The notes: generated by a model not told the origin, from the sequence alone. Shown: positions 24,642 through 34,316, numbered from the stretch's first letter. The stretch is 44,210 nucleotides of DNA from Candidatus Gerdarchaeota archaeon (GCA_016840905.1 JAEORM010000004.1:1-44210); one strand, 5' to 3'. Made by a program: numbers and translations.

Positions 24642-27338
24642 TTATTTCACTTTTTCATGACTCTTTAAAATTCTTTGACGTATATTATGAAGCTTATTCA
24701 TAGCATCAATTGGTGTTAGATTTTCTAAATCTAATTCCTTTAATTCTTCAATTATTTCTTCATTTATTCTATCTATTTCATTTCGTTGTGATTGAGTAAA
24801 GATACTTTGGGTTAAAAGTAAATTCGCAGCTTCTTTAGAACCTGCAACTTGACCAAACAAATCAGTTTGTATAGAGCCTTCTTTGACCCTTTTCTTATCA
24901 TCAGCAACCTGAGATGTTTCACCATTTGATTGCAATTCTAAAAACGAAAGAATTTCTTTTGCTCTATTGATAACAGCATCAGGCATACCAGAAAGTTTAG
25001 CTACTTGGATACCGTAGCTTTTATCTGTTCCGCCTTTATGAATCTTATAAAGGAATAAGATTTTATCTTCAGTCTTCTTAACATCAATATGATAATTTCG
25101 CACGCGCTCGAGATATTTTTCAAGATCGATCAATTGATGATAATGAGTTGCGAAAAGTGTTTTGCATCCCAAATAATTGGAACTATGTATAAATTCAGCC
25201 ACTGCCCAAGCGATACTTACTCCATCAAAGGTGGAAGTTCCTCGACCTATTTCATCTAAGATTAGAAGACTCCTTTTTGTTGCATTATTTAAGATATTAG
25301 CTGTTTCATTCATTTCTATAAGAAAAGTAGAAAGTCCTTTTGAGATATCATCAGAAGCACCTATACGAGTAAAAATACGGTCAACATATCCAATGATTGC
25401 TTTTTCTGCTGGAACAAAACAACCTATTTGAGCCATGAGCACTATTAAGGCAACTTGCCTGATATAGGTGGACTTACCGCTCATGTTTGGTCCTGTAATT
25501 AGAAGTAATTGTTCTGAATCATTATCAAGGAAAACATCATTTGGGATAAAAGGATGATCTAGGGCCATCTTTTCAACTACTGGATGACGACCTTGGGTTA
25601 TTGATATCTTTAGTGAATTATTAACTTCAGGTCGAACATAACCATTATTTCGAGAGACTTCTGCAAATGTAATTAAACAATCAAGTTCAGCTAATTTCTC
25701 CGCATTGTTAAGTATCTTGGCAATTTCAGCATAAACTGCATCTCTGATCTCACAGAAAAGCTTGTATTCCAAGTCATTTATTTGGTCTTTAGCGCTCAAT
25801 ATTTTTGCTTCATAATCTTTGAGTTCAGGTGTAATGTAACGTTTCCCGTTTGTTACTTCTTGCTTTAGTACATAAGACTCTGGAACAAGGTTGAGATAAT
25901 TATTACTTATTTGCATATAGTACCCTAATACCCGATTATATTCAACTCGCAGAGCTTTTATGCCAGTCTTAGTCTTTTCTTCTAGTTCATAATTAATGAT
26001 CCACTTTCTTCCCCCTTCAGAAAGATCTCTGAGTTTGTCTAATTCTTCATTGAACTCATCCTTGATTATTCCACCCTCTTTAATAGTTATGGGAGGGTTT
26101 TCTTTGATAGCAGTTTCAATTTGTTTTACAAGAGGTGTAAGAGCATCTAGTTCTTTGTTGAGCCTTTTAATAGCATTTGAATTAAGAGATTTGAGTATTT
26201 TTTGAATGTCAGGAATAACTATCAGTGAATTTTTTATAGAAATAATGTCTCGAGCATTTGCTCTTTTAAGTGAAACTTGACTAGCTAATCGTTCTAAATC
26301 TTGTATAGATTTTAATGAGGAACGCAAATCTTCTCGTGCAAAGGAATTACTTACAAATTCATCTACAGCATCTAAGCGTTCGTTTATTGCTTTTACATCT
26401 AAAAGTGGTCGGCGTAAAACTTTTCTTATAAATCGTCCACCTAATGAGGTGCAGCTTTTATCCAAAATTTCAACCAATGTTCCTTTAGAGGTGTTATCAC
26501 GGACATTTTTTGTTAATTCCAAACTTCTATAGGAAGCAGGATCGATAATCATATAACCTTTTGTTGAATAAAGAGTCATATTTCGAATATTATCTAAATC
26601 TGTTTTTTGTGTCTCAATAAGATAATCTAATAAAGCCCCTGCAGCTGATATGGCCAAGGGTTTATCTTCACATCCAAAACCCTCTAGTGTTTTTGTTTTA
26701 AAATGCTCAGTGAGTAATTGATAGGAATTATCATTAGAAAATCTATAATCTTCAAGATGGGTAATCATTATTCCAGAAAATATTTCAAAGATTCTATCAT
26801 CCAAATTATTCTTTTCAGAGACAAGACACTCTTTTGGATCTATTCGATTTAGTTCTATTAGTAATTCTTCTAAAGCATCATCTTCTACAAAATGAGTTAC
26901 CTTAAACTCTCCTGTTGACACATCAGCAAGTGCCAAACCAAATTTCTTTCCTTTCTCAAAAATCGAAATAATGTAATTATTTTCACTTGATTCCAGCATC
27001 GCTGTTTCTGTGATTGTTCCGGGAGTAAGAATTCGAATTACCCCACGTTTGACAATCCCTTTTGCCTCACTAGCGTCTTCAAGTTGATCTACAACAACCA
27101 CCTTGTACCCATGTTTCACTAAAGTGGACATATACGCATCAACTGCTTTTGCAGGAACACCTGCTAATGGTTCATTTACTCTTTTAGTTAGAGTTATTCC
27201 TAGAACTCGAGCACCTAATTTTGCATCCTCGCCAAATAGCTCAAAGAAATCACCTACTCTGAATAATATCAAACAATCTGGATATTTACGTTTGAATGTT
27301 TTATATTGACGCATCATTGGTGTTGCAGAAGATGACAA
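24642..27338 (-). CDS. mutS: DNA mismatch repair protein MutS
   Basis: A full-length MutS1 of 898 residues. The mismatch-wedging F-x-E motif is in 'RVGDFFELF' near residue 31; connector, lever and clamp domains follow; the ATPase has Walker A 'GPNMSGKST', Walker B 'LLILDEIGRGTSTFDG', and the signature 'DDISKGLSTF'. The C-terminal dimerisation tail is present. It recognises mispairs and recruits MutL. MutS1/MutL are bacterial in origin and patchy in archaea, so ancient transfer is likely. The TTG start at 27338 is backed by GGAG eight bases upstream; ATG 27317 is the alternative. Its partner mutL lies 1.2 kb downstream, separated by an unrelated transporter on the other strand. Confidence 0.96.
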   Translation of the reverse strand: MSSSATPMMRQYKTFKRKYPDCLILFRVGDFFELFGEDAKLGARVLGITLTKRVNEPLAGVPAKAVDAYMSTLVKHGYKVVVVDQLEDASEAKGIVKRGVIRILTPGTITETAMLESSENNYIISIFEKGKKFGLALADVSTGEFKVTHFVEDDALEELLIELNRIDPKECLVSEKNNLDDRIFEIFSGIMITHLEDYRFSNDNSYQLLTEHFKTKTLEGFGCEDKPLAISAAGALLDYLIETQKTDLDNIRNMTLYSTKGYMIIDPASYRSLELTKNVRDNTSKGTLVEILDKSCTSLGGRFIRKVLRRPLLDVKAINERLDAVDEFVSNSFAREDLRSSLKSIQDLERLASQVSLKRANARDIISIKNSLIVIPDIQKILKSLNSNAIKRLNKELDALTPLVKQIETAIKENPPITIKEGGIIKDEFNEELDKLRDLSEGGRKWIINYELEEKTKTGIKALRVEYNRVLGYYMQISNNYLNLVPESYVLKQEVTNGKRYITPELKDYEAKILSAKDQINDLEYKLFCEIRDAVYAEIAKILNNAEKLAELDCLITFAEVSRNNGYVRPEVNNSLKISITQGRHPVVEKMALDHPFIPNDVFLDNDSEQLLLITGPNMSGKSTYIRQVALIVLMAQIGCFVPAEKAIIGYVDRIFTRIGASDDISKGLSTFLIEMNETANILNNATKRSLLILDEIGRGTSTFDGVSIAWAVAEFIHSSNYLGCKTLFATHYHQLIDLEKYLERVRNYHIDVKKTEDKILFLYKIHKGGTDKSYGIQVAKLSGMPDAVINRAKEILSFLELQSNGETSQVADDKKRVKEGSIQTDLFGQVAGSKEAANLLLTQSIFTQSQRNEIDRINEEIIEELKELDLENLTPIDAMNKLHNIRQRILKSHEKVK

Positions 27339-27557
27339 TTGATAATCTCCTATGTTAATTTGATTGCCTCATTATATTGAAGTATTAATAAATTTTCTTT
27401 GATTCTATCAACATCTTAAACCAAGTTCAACTTTAACATACAAAAATTTAATGTTAATCAAAAAATTGGTTAAATAGACCTAAATCTATTTGCTAATACT
27501 TAAAAATAAAATAGTTGGATAAATAATTAGGGTTATTATATCACAAAGGTTGATTTT

Positions 27558-27971
27558 ATGAGTGAAAAATTAATTAAAGAATTAGAAGAGTTTCTTTCTC
27601 CCTATGTTCAAGAAAGATTTGATTATTCGAATCTCCCAATGGGTGGACTTGCTAAAACCTTAATGGGTGGGCGGATAAATCAAATTCAACAATATGTAAT
27701 CTGGATTATGAGAGCATTTGTTCGATGTATTTTAAGCGCTGACAAAGACATCTATCTACGGGATATAGTGTCAGTCACAGTTGCTGAAGCTTATACTATG
27801 ATGCAATTCACACCAATGAGAAATATACATACTTACAATGCAGAGGGAGCAGCTCAATTTGATCTTATAATTGAAGCAGAAATACACAATTGGTTGTTGT
27901 ATTTAGAAGAACATGAAAAACTACCTGGCACTTATCATAGATTTAGTGGTATGTATAAAGCAGGTATATAA
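27558..27971 (+). CDS. Hypothetical protein, 137 aa
   Basis: A 137-residue, mainly helical, soluble protein not recognised as a member of any family. It has a Gly-rich turn ('LPMGGLAKTLMGGR') and a long amphipathic helix 'QQYVIWIMRAFVRCIL'; no catalytic motif is evident. ATG with AAAGGT upstream. It is followed 79 bases later by the Fpg-like gene on the same strand, which makes an operon possible. Confidence 0.65.
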   Translation: MSEKLIKELEEFLSPYVQERFDYSNLPMGGLAKTLMGGRINQIQQYVIWIMRAFVRCILSADKDIYLRDIVSVTVAEAYTMMQFTPMRNIHTYNAEGAAQFDLIIEAEIHNWLLYLEEHEKLPGTYHRFSGMYKAGI

Positions 27972-28050
27972 TCTATTACTTTCAGCTGACTCTAGCTGAA
28001 ACATTATTCTTTTATCTGTAATTGTAACAGTACAAATGAGGGTGAAATTT

Positions 28051-28884
28051 ATGATAGAATTTCCTGAAGCAGAAATTATAACACAACAAATGGAAAAAAC
28101 ACTCATAGGAAAAAAAATCAAAAGGGTTGCTCTTGATAATTTTGATGGATTGGTTAATCAAGGTTTCATGCATTTAAAACCAGATGAATATGAAAAACGA
28201 CTAACAGGCAATACCATTGAATCCATCAATCATATTGGCAAGTATTTCTTGTTTAAGTTAAAACCAACAAAAAATATCCTTTTCTTTGGATTTGAAACAA
28301 GCGGACAAGTATTATTTCATAAGGATCATAGCACGCTTCCTGAAAAATTTACCATGAAATTAACTTTTACTGATGGAACGATGTTGACTATTAGAATAAT
28401 TGCGTGGGGATTTCTCCATGTAGAACCATTAGAATTTTTCAACAATCATAAATATATTAGTTTGGAGGGGCTTTCACCCCTTGAGGAAAAATTATCTTTT
28501 AACGAATTCAACAAATTACTTGAATATCACACTAAAAGTATCAAAACTTTTTTTGTAGGACAAAAATATGTAAAGGGAATAGGAAATGGTTATCTGCAAG
28601 ATATTTTCTTCAAATCTAAAATCAATCCCAAAAAGAAAATTGGTGAATTATCTGAGAATGAACGGAAACTACTGTATAATAATATGCAAGATATAATGAA
28701 AGAAGCTATAGAAAAAAAAGGACGAGATACTGAGGTTGATTTATTTGGACAAACTGGGAAGTATATACCAACATTGGATAAGAGAATGTTAAATCAGCCT
28801 TGTCCACTGTGCAACACAGCAATAATTAAATTAGCTGTAGATGGTTCAGCAGCTTATATTTGTCCAAATTGTCAAAAAATGTAA
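28051..28884 (+). CDS. Fpg/Nei-family DNA glycosylase-like protein lacking the catalytic proline
   Basis: A 277-residue protein with the complete Fpg/Nei layout: N-terminal beta-sandwich, the helix-two-turn-helix segment 'GIGNGYLQDIFFKSKINP' and a C-terminal zinc finger with two C-x2-C pairs ('CPLC', 'CPNCQ'). Canonical enzymes begin M-P-E-L-P-E and use Pro2 as the nucleophile. Here the sequence is M-I-E-F-P-E, so Glu3 is kept but Pro2 is Ile. The start at ATG 28051 is supported by GGTGA five bases upstream; the ATG at 28036 would put the region even further from the terminus. It may bind damaged DNA without lyase chemistry, act by another residue, or belong to a distinct subfamily. Confidence 0.82.
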   Translation: MIEFPEAEIITQQMEKTLIGKKIKRVALDNFDGLVNQGFMHLKPDEYEKRLTGNTIESINHIGKYFLFKLKPTKNILFFGFETSGQVLFHKDHSTLPEKFTMKLTFTDGTMLTIRIIAWGFLHVEPLEFFNNHKYISLEGLSPLEEKLSFNEFNKLLEYHTKSIKTFFVGQKYVKGIGNGYLQDIFFKSKINPKKKIGELSENERKLLYNNMQDIMKEAIEKKGRDTEVDLFGQTGKYIPTLDKRMLNQPCPLCNTAIIKLAVDGSAAYICPNCQKM

Positions 28885-28953
28885 ATTTATTTTTCAAGAG
28901 AAACCGATGCTCAAATAAAGAGTATAATGAACTCAACCCACTAGTGAAATAAA

Positions 28954-29991
28954 ATGTCTAGTTTAGAATTTATTATAGGGAAAAAAGAAGAAATCCCAAG
29001 TAAATATCTTCCTGAAATATTTGACTTAATGCAAAAAAATCGTGAAGAAATTTTAAATGAGAAACCACCTGAGATGGAATTTTATAGACAAAATTGGATT
29101 GTTGCATTACCAGAGGAAGAGATGAAGCTCTATGTATTTGCTACAATTAATGATAAAATTATAGGATATGGTTATCTTTCTTGGCTAATTAAATACGACA
29201 ATTTAGATAGAGGTTATTTCTGGATTTATGTTGTAAAAAGTGAACGTAGAAAGCATATTGGTACAGCAATCTTGGGAAAATTGATTGAATTATGTCCACC
29301 TCAAATTAAAATAATTGACACTGAAATCTTTGATAAAACTGATGCTATGGAATTTATTAAAAAATTCGATTCAAAGGAAAAATATATTGAGGTTTTAAGT
29401 TCATCAGATTTATCAATATTCAATCCTGAAGAGGTTCAAAGAGAGGCTGAAAAGCAAAAACAACAAGCACTCGAGAAAGGTTATGAAATACTCTTTGTTG
29501 ATAAATGCGACTTTGTTTTTCATTTGGATTTTCCAAAATTTATTCAAATGGTAGAAGAGATTTGGAATGATATGCCTCGAGAGGAGTTAACTTATGAAGA
29601 TGATGTATTAACAAATGAAAGATTTCTTCAAATGGTTCAGAGGGAGCAACTATTTGGTGTACACAAATATACCTTTGTAGCAATTCATAAAGAAACAAAT
29701 ACGCCAATTGGTTTAACAAGCACTGTAATAAATAAATACCATAGCCAAGTTGCTGAACAATATGATACTGGTGTATTGAAAGCTCATAGAGGGAAAGGTC
29801 TTGGTTTAGCTTTGAAATATCAAATGCTTAATAAATTGCTCAAAGATACTTCTGCAAAATACTGGCGAACAGGTAATGCTGGTAGCAATGAATATATGTT
29901 AAGAATAAATAGATTGTTGAACTATAAACCATATACTAAAGTCTACATTTACGAATTTCCTAGAGAAGAATTAGAAAAAATGTTAAAATAA
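28954..29991 (+). CDS. Tandem GNAT-family acetyltransferase
   Basis: A 345-residue protein with two GNAT folds. The first (about 1-150) has the acetyl-CoA-binding pattern 'VVKSERRKHIGTAILGKL'; the second (about 170-345) has 'GVLKAHRGKGLGLALKYQML' followed by 'NAGSNEYMLRINRLLNYKP', characteristic of the double-GNAT proteins related to mycothiol synthase. It probably acetylates a small molecule; the substrate is unknown. No close operon partner; flanked on the same strand by the Fpg-like and RING-like genes. Confidence 0.82.
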   Translation: MSSLEFIIGKKEEIPSKYLPEIFDLMQKNREEILNEKPPEMEFYRQNWIVALPEEEMKLYVFATINDKIIGYGYLSWLIKYDNLDRGYFWIYVVKSERRKHIGTAILGKLIELCPPQIKIIDTEIFDKTDAMEFIKKFDSKEKYIEVLSSSDLSIFNPEEVQREAEKQKQQALEKGYEILFVDKCDFVFHLDFPKFIQMVEEIWNDMPREELTYEDDVLTNERFLQMVQREQLFGVHKYTFVAIHKETNTPIGLTSTVINKYHSQVAEQYDTGVLKAHRGKGLGLALKYQMLNKLLKDTSAKYWRTGNAGSNEYMLRINRLLNYKPYTKVYIYEFPREELEKMLK

Positions 29992-30063
29992 TTTATCTAA
30001 TTCCTTTCATTTATATAGGATTAATTTATATGATATTTACACGAAAAATGGAAGGAAGATCGA

Positions 30064-30927
30064 TTGAAGACAAAGATATATAATGATAAAGAAATTAATC
30101 CAGTTCTTAAGAAGCGTTTTAGAAAAATAGATGATCCCAATTATTCTTTTTTTGATGAAGAATATAAAAGATATAATTTTATGAAGCGAATTCTTTTAAT
30201 CTTTCTTCTAGGTGGTTTACCGTTATTTATTTTAGGACTAACATTATTAATTTTAGGAAATATTTTCGGTATTATCCCAATTACTTTTGGTGGATTGGGT
30301 ATAATGATGCTTATCTATTTACCAATTCATAGTATAGATCGTAAAAAAATCAAATATATTGTTGAATTACGTGATTCAAAGAATATAGATGGTTTACTCC
30401 AAGCAGCAAGGAGATACAGCACTTCCAACGGTTTTTTGGAACAAGAACGTGCAAGATTAGCAACCTATCTATTAGTTGATCTAAAATCCAAAGAAATAGC
30501 ATTTATTCTCAAAGAGCGTTTATCACAGAAGAAACCTTTGAACGTTCAAGATTTGCTAAGAGTATTTTATTTATTAGCAATTAAACTAGGATATAAAGAT
30601 CATATCGAACTATTTTATGATTTAGAGAGAGATATTAGTTCAGAAAAAAATAAAAAATATCCTGAAGAAGAGACTAAAGAAATAGTGATTCCAATAACTA
30701 AAATTTACTATCTCGAGAGCATTCCAGAAAACGCACGTTGTATGGTTTCTGGATTACAATTAGATTTCTTTGCAGATGAAATTGTTGTTTGCCCTTATTG
30801 TTCAGCTTGGGCAAAAAAAGAGTTGTTATTTTCATGGTTGAGTGAAAATAATTTTTGTCCGGTTTGTCAAAGGGAATTACATATCAAGGACTGCCCTATT
30901 GTTCAAATTACTGCTTCAAAGAAGTAA
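30064..30927 (+). CDS. Membrane protein with C-terminal RING-like zinc motif
   Basis: A 287-residue protein with two transmembrane helices (about 42-65 and 68-88), a helical cytoplasmic middle part (about 95-195) and a C-terminal zinc module (226-277). The module reads C226-x16-C243-x2-C246, then 'AKKELLFSWL', then C265-P-V-C268, with C277 after it. The 'WL...CPVC' ending is that of RING fingers, though the first knuckle has a single Cys (C226, Ser where the second is expected). RING proteins are E3 ubiquitin ligases in eukaryotes, and Asgard archaea are known to carry ubiquitin-type genes, but none is in this window. TTG start at 30064 is supported by GGAAGG upstream. An E3-like role is inference. 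Confidence 0.6.
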   Translation: MKTKIYNDKEINPVLKKRFRKIDDPNYSFFDEEYKRYNFMKRILLIFLLGGLPLFILGLTLLILGNIFGIIPITFGGLGIMMLIYLPIHSIDRKKIKYIVELRDSKNIDGLLQAARRYSTSNGFLEQERARLATYLLVDLKSKEIAFILKERLSQKKPLNVQDLLRVFYLLAIKLGYKDHIELFYDLERDISSEKNKKYPEEETKEIVIPITKIYYLESIPENARCMVSGLQLDFFADEIVVCPYCSAWAKKELLFSWLSENNFCPVCQRELHIKDCPIVQITASKK

Positions 30928-31250
30928 ATTAATAATTCTTAAAATTCCCTACAAAATAAGCAACAAAAAAAATGTAGTAAATATAATGATCAAATTGATA
31001 TCTTCAAGCAAACCCCCATCATTTCAGGATTTTACCTTTGTCGGATTTACAAGTTTTTATCAACAGATCGTTTATTTACACTAATTTAATGGGAATTTAA
31101 CTATTTAAACAATAACGAATTACTTTAGGTATTCTATATACCTCTATTTTATTATTTATAAAGAGAAATTTTTCGGGAACTATATATTATCAAATCCAGT
31201 ATTTATTGATAAGATATCAAACAATACTGAAAAAAGTGGAGTGAGTTACC
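30928..31250. other. Intergenic region without a convincing gene
   Basis: 323 AT-rich bases. An 80-codon open frame beginning inside the RING-like gene has no family resemblance or ribosome site and is discounted. TATTTATAAAG near 31153-31163 is a possible TATA box for the downstream gene at 31251. Confidence 0.4.
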
Positions 31251-32846
31251 ATGGATAAGCAAATTAAAAAAGAACATCCACAAATACTTGCTTTTTCAAC
31301 TATTACAACAGATGGTATTTTAAAATTAAAAAAGAAAGTATTGAAATATCTTAACATCAAAAATGAAGAATCTCTTTTCCTGTCGTTCAATAACGAGATT
31401 TTACTTTCAACTTCAATGGGTTCGGAACAACCATTACTTGAAAATCATTATATACAACTATCCACGAGTATATTATCTAAATTAGAAATCACAGATAAAG
31501 CAACTATTTGTTTTATACAAAGACCTAAAGCTGTTGCTTTGAAAAAATTCGATGTCACGATTCAAGAAAGTATTTTTCCTCAAATAATTGATATTGAAAC
31601 AGCAGAGACTATAACACGACGTGTAGAAACCTTTGCTGACGCTGAATCTTTATATAATAAATTTATTGATCAAATTTCGCGTTATAAACTTAAATTTAAT
31701 CCAAAAAGCTTTTGGAAAAACAAAGAATCTTTTACTGCTTGGAAAGCACTTCGTTTAATGGGAGTTGAAGCAAATAATCAAGAGCTACAGAGCAAATTGA
31801 TCCAAGATAGATTAATGGCTCAAGAAGCTAACGGTTCATGGGGGAGTATAATATCAACAGCTAAGAATCTATTAGAATTATCTGAATTAGGAATGACTAG
31901 CAATTATCCTCAGATGCAAAAAGCAATCAAATGGTTAATAGATCGACCAGAATCTAACTATAATCCAGGTATGTTTTTCCTAATTGACGAATTAATTGAT
32001 GAGCAAAGAGAAATAATCCTGAAAAGAAAAGACCAAAATAGTGGACCTCGTGAAAGATTTCGCAAACGTTTGCGAACAGAAATGAGATTAATAAGTGCAT
32101 CAAACAATCTTCACTTCAATCCTTGTGGGCCTAGAATTATGTGGCCAAATGCCTTAGTTCTTGAAAGTCTCTTAGCTCTCGGGTATGAATATCATGAAAG
32201 AGTAAATACTATTTTTGAGACTTTATTATTGAGTAATTGGTGTGAATGCTCTTATCAACATGGTTTGAGTACTTTGCGAAGGAAGAGACCATTCACAATA
32301 CAAGAAATAGAGAATTTTGAACAGCAAACTGATTTTGAGTTTCAACATGGAGGTATAAAAAACCTTCAGTCATTAACAGGTCTACCCAAAAATCATCTTA
32401 TACGTTTTGCTGAAAAAACAAATAACAATATTACTGAATATAAATTAAAAATGCCCATTCAAATTCAAGGTTGCGAATTAATTACCACCCAAGCTTTAGG
32501 TTTAGCTAAAAGTGATTCTATACGTCGATATGCTGAAGCTCATTTAAAGCGTTTTGTTGTAAGATTCTTTAATGCTCTTAATAATCCAAATGGATTAGTA
32601 GAATTAATGAACAATGGATTAACTCCTTATATTATTTTAAAAACACTAGCCAAATATAATACTACAATAGCTAAATTAGGAATAATTTTAGCTATTCCCT
32701 GGTTAATTGAAAATCAAAATGAAGATGGATCATGGGGAGAAAAAGAATATTCAAAAGAAAATGCTACAATAGCAGTTTTAGAAGCATTGAGAAGGATAAA
32801 TTTTCCTATACTCTTAGAAACGCCATTATTATCTATCCTTAAATAA
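31251..32846 (+). CDS. AbrB-like segments fused to a terpenoid-cyclase/prenyltransferase-type toroid
   Basis: A 531-residue protein. Residues about 14-55 resemble an AbrB/SpoVT swapped-hairpin strand ('STITTDGILKLKKKVLKYLN' then 'FLSFNNEILLS'), and about 70-108 look like a second, weaker copy. The rest (about 155-531) is helical with two QW motifs, QEANGSWG (191-198) and QNEDGSWG (489-496), marking the alpha/alpha toroid shared by squalene cyclases and protein prenyltransferases. No DxDD or DCTAE cyclase motif is seen, so catalysis is doubtful; it may bind a lipid or peptide. Start ATG with GGAGTGAG upstream. Its end overlaps the end of the convergent flavodoxin gene by eight bases. Confidence 0.6.
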   Translation: MDKQIKKEHPQILAFSTITTDGILKLKKKVLKYLNIKNEESLFLSFNNEILLSTSMGSEQPLLENHYIQLSTSILSKLEITDKATICFIQRPKAVALKKFDVTIQESIFPQIIDIETAETITRRVETFADAESLYNKFIDQISRYKLKFNPKSFWKNKESFTAWKALRLMGVEANNQELQSKLIQDRLMAQEANGSWGSIISTAKNLLELSELGMTSNYPQMQKAIKWLIDRPESNYNPGMFFLIDELIDEQREIILKRKDQNSGPRERFRKRLRTEMRLISASNNLHFNPCGPRIMWPNALVLESLLALGYEYHERVNTIFETLLLSNWCECSYQHGLSTLRRKRPFTIQEIENFEQQTDFEFQHGGIKNLQSLTGLPKNHLIRFAEKTNNNITEYKLKMPIQIQGCELITTQALGLAKSDSIRRYAEAHLKRFVVRFFNALNNPNGLVELMNNGLTPYIILKTLAKYNTTIAKLGIILAIPWLIENQNEDGSWGEKEYSKENATIAVLEALRRINFPILLETPLLSILK

Positions 32847-33669
32847 AATACTTGCTACTTTTTAGAGCCAAAGTGGCATCACTTAAATCCATTCGTTCAT
32901 TAAAACGCTTGAATAATTCTGTTAAATCATTAATGGCTATGATGTTGTCGGGGCAGATTGTTAAGCATCGCATACATTTGATACATAACTCTTCATTAGC
33001 TTCCCCCAGCTCAGCATTAAAGGCTTGAACAGGACAGAGCTTTTCACAATCTAAACACATTCTACAAGTTTTACCCTTCCTAGATGGAGGTAAAATCATT
33101 GATGGTCTTCTTGGTTGTGTACTTGATTCTTTTCTACGTTCTAATAGAACATCAAGATTCTCAGGTTTTTCAATATAAATTTCCGCAAAATTCCTTTGTG
33201 CTAATTTAATGATGATAGCTTTAGCAAAATTCCTTGCTATCCGAACATCATCCTCATTAGGATGTCCTTCCATTAAATTGAAACCATTACCAACATTATA
33301 AGTATGTTTACCAAGAAATTCACCAGAGGCTAGAACCTTAAACCCTTGCTGATTAAGCAATTCCTTTGTAGTATAATGAGCAACACCAATAGTCGGACCA
33401 CCATAAGTAAAATATTGAGCACAAATTTTACTTTCTTCTTTCAAAGTTCGTACCCAGTCAATAATGATCCTTGGAGCAAAAGAACCATAAACAGGAAAAC
33501 CAAAAATAACAAAATCGAAATGTTTGAAAGAAACTGATTTTCTATCTGAAAACGATGTAATGTCAAATTCTACTACTTTATATTGATTTTGAGTAAATTC
33601 ATCTCGTAAGATTTTAGCAATTTTAGCTGTATTACCTGTAGCTGAAAAATAAACTAATGCTAATTTCAT
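32839..33669 (-). CDS. Flavodoxin-ferredoxin fusion (EFR1-type)
   Basis: A 276-residue electron-transfer protein. The N-terminal flavodoxin domain (about 1-165) has the FMN phosphate loop 'YFSATGNTAKIA' and 'VIFGFPVYG'. The C-terminal domain (about 200-260) has two [4Fe-4S] motifs, 'CRMCLDCEKLCP' and 'CIKCMRCLTICP'. It should move electrons between FMN and iron-sulfur clusters in the cytoplasm; redox partners are unknown. ATG with GGTG upstream. Confidence 0.88.
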   Translation of the reverse strand: MKLALVYFSATGNTAKIAKILRDEFTQNQYKVVEFDITSFSDRKSVSFKHFDFVIFGFPVYGSFAPRIIIDWVRTLKEESKICAQYFTYGGPTIGVAHYTTKELLNQQGFKVLASGEFLGKHTYNVGNGFNLMEGHPNEDDVRIARNFAKAIIIKLAQRNFAEIYIEKPENLDVLLERRKESSTQPRRPSMILPPSRKGKTCRMCLDCEKLCPVQAFNAELGEANEELCIKCMRCLTICPDNIIAINDLTELFKRFNERMDLSDATLALKSSKYFI

Positions 33670-33762
33670 TATCGTTCACTAACACCAAGTACAATAGGAA
33701 TTTTAAACGATATTCTAATTACTAGATTTTAAGTGTTTTTAGAAGAAATTCTTTTCTAATGA

Positions 33763-34197
33763 TTAATAGGTAATTCCATGTTCGACATAAAATTTCAGTA
33801 AGGTTAAAGCTTCACCCCAACCAACTGCACATTCTAAACATCTCCTATGGCCTTCCTTTGAATCCTCGTATCCATGTTCTTTCAATGAGACGAGAGTTCC
33901 TTCGTCAGTTTCCTTAAAATCCATTTCAACAGTAGTGTAGTGATCATCCCACCATTTGAAAACAAAGCGTTCAGGTATTTTAACTTCAACGATTGGTGCT
34001 TCAGATTCATTAGTCACCTTATCAGGGCCCCAGTCAACCCACTTAAAAATTATCTTTCCACCAGGTTTACGATCAACTATTGATCCTTTAGTAAACCATC
34101 CATCTAAACCTTTAGCGGTAGTTATTGCATCATATATTTTTTTTCTATCAGCTTTAATTAATGTTTTATGAAGTATTGGGGTATCAAAATTACTCAT
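33763..34197 (-). CDS. SRPBCC/AHSA1-domain protein
   Basis: A 144-residue START-like (SRPBCC) protein of the AHSA1/YndB group. Typical parts are 'HKTLIKADRKKIYDAITTAKGLDGWFTKG', split here as strand and helix, then 'KWWDDHYTTVEMDF' and a C-terminal helix around 'CAVGWGEALTLLKFYVEHG'. Members bind hydrophobic ligands; ligand unknown. ATG is preceded by GGTGAT. Its upstream region is shared with no divergent gene. Confidence 0.85.
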   Translation of the reverse strand: MSNFDTPILHKTLIKADRKKIYDAITTAKGLDGWFTKGSIVDRKPGGKIIFKWVDWGPDKVTNESEAPIVEVKIPERFVFKWWDDHYTTVEMDFKETDEGTLVSLKEHGYEDSKEGHRRCLECAVGWGEALTLLKFYVEHGITY

Positions 34198-34316
34198 ATT
34201 ATCACCAAGTACATACTCTGGTGATATCTTAAAATGTTGATTATTAACTTTTTAAGAAAAATTTAGAAAAAGAGCTAATTTAATTTAGTTTGATTCGAAA
34301 GTCCATTGTTATTTAA

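Noticed and set aside
30842..31084. 80-codon frame at the end of the RING-like gene
   Set aside because: Starts inside the zinc-motif coding region in another frame, without ribosome site or family resemblance.
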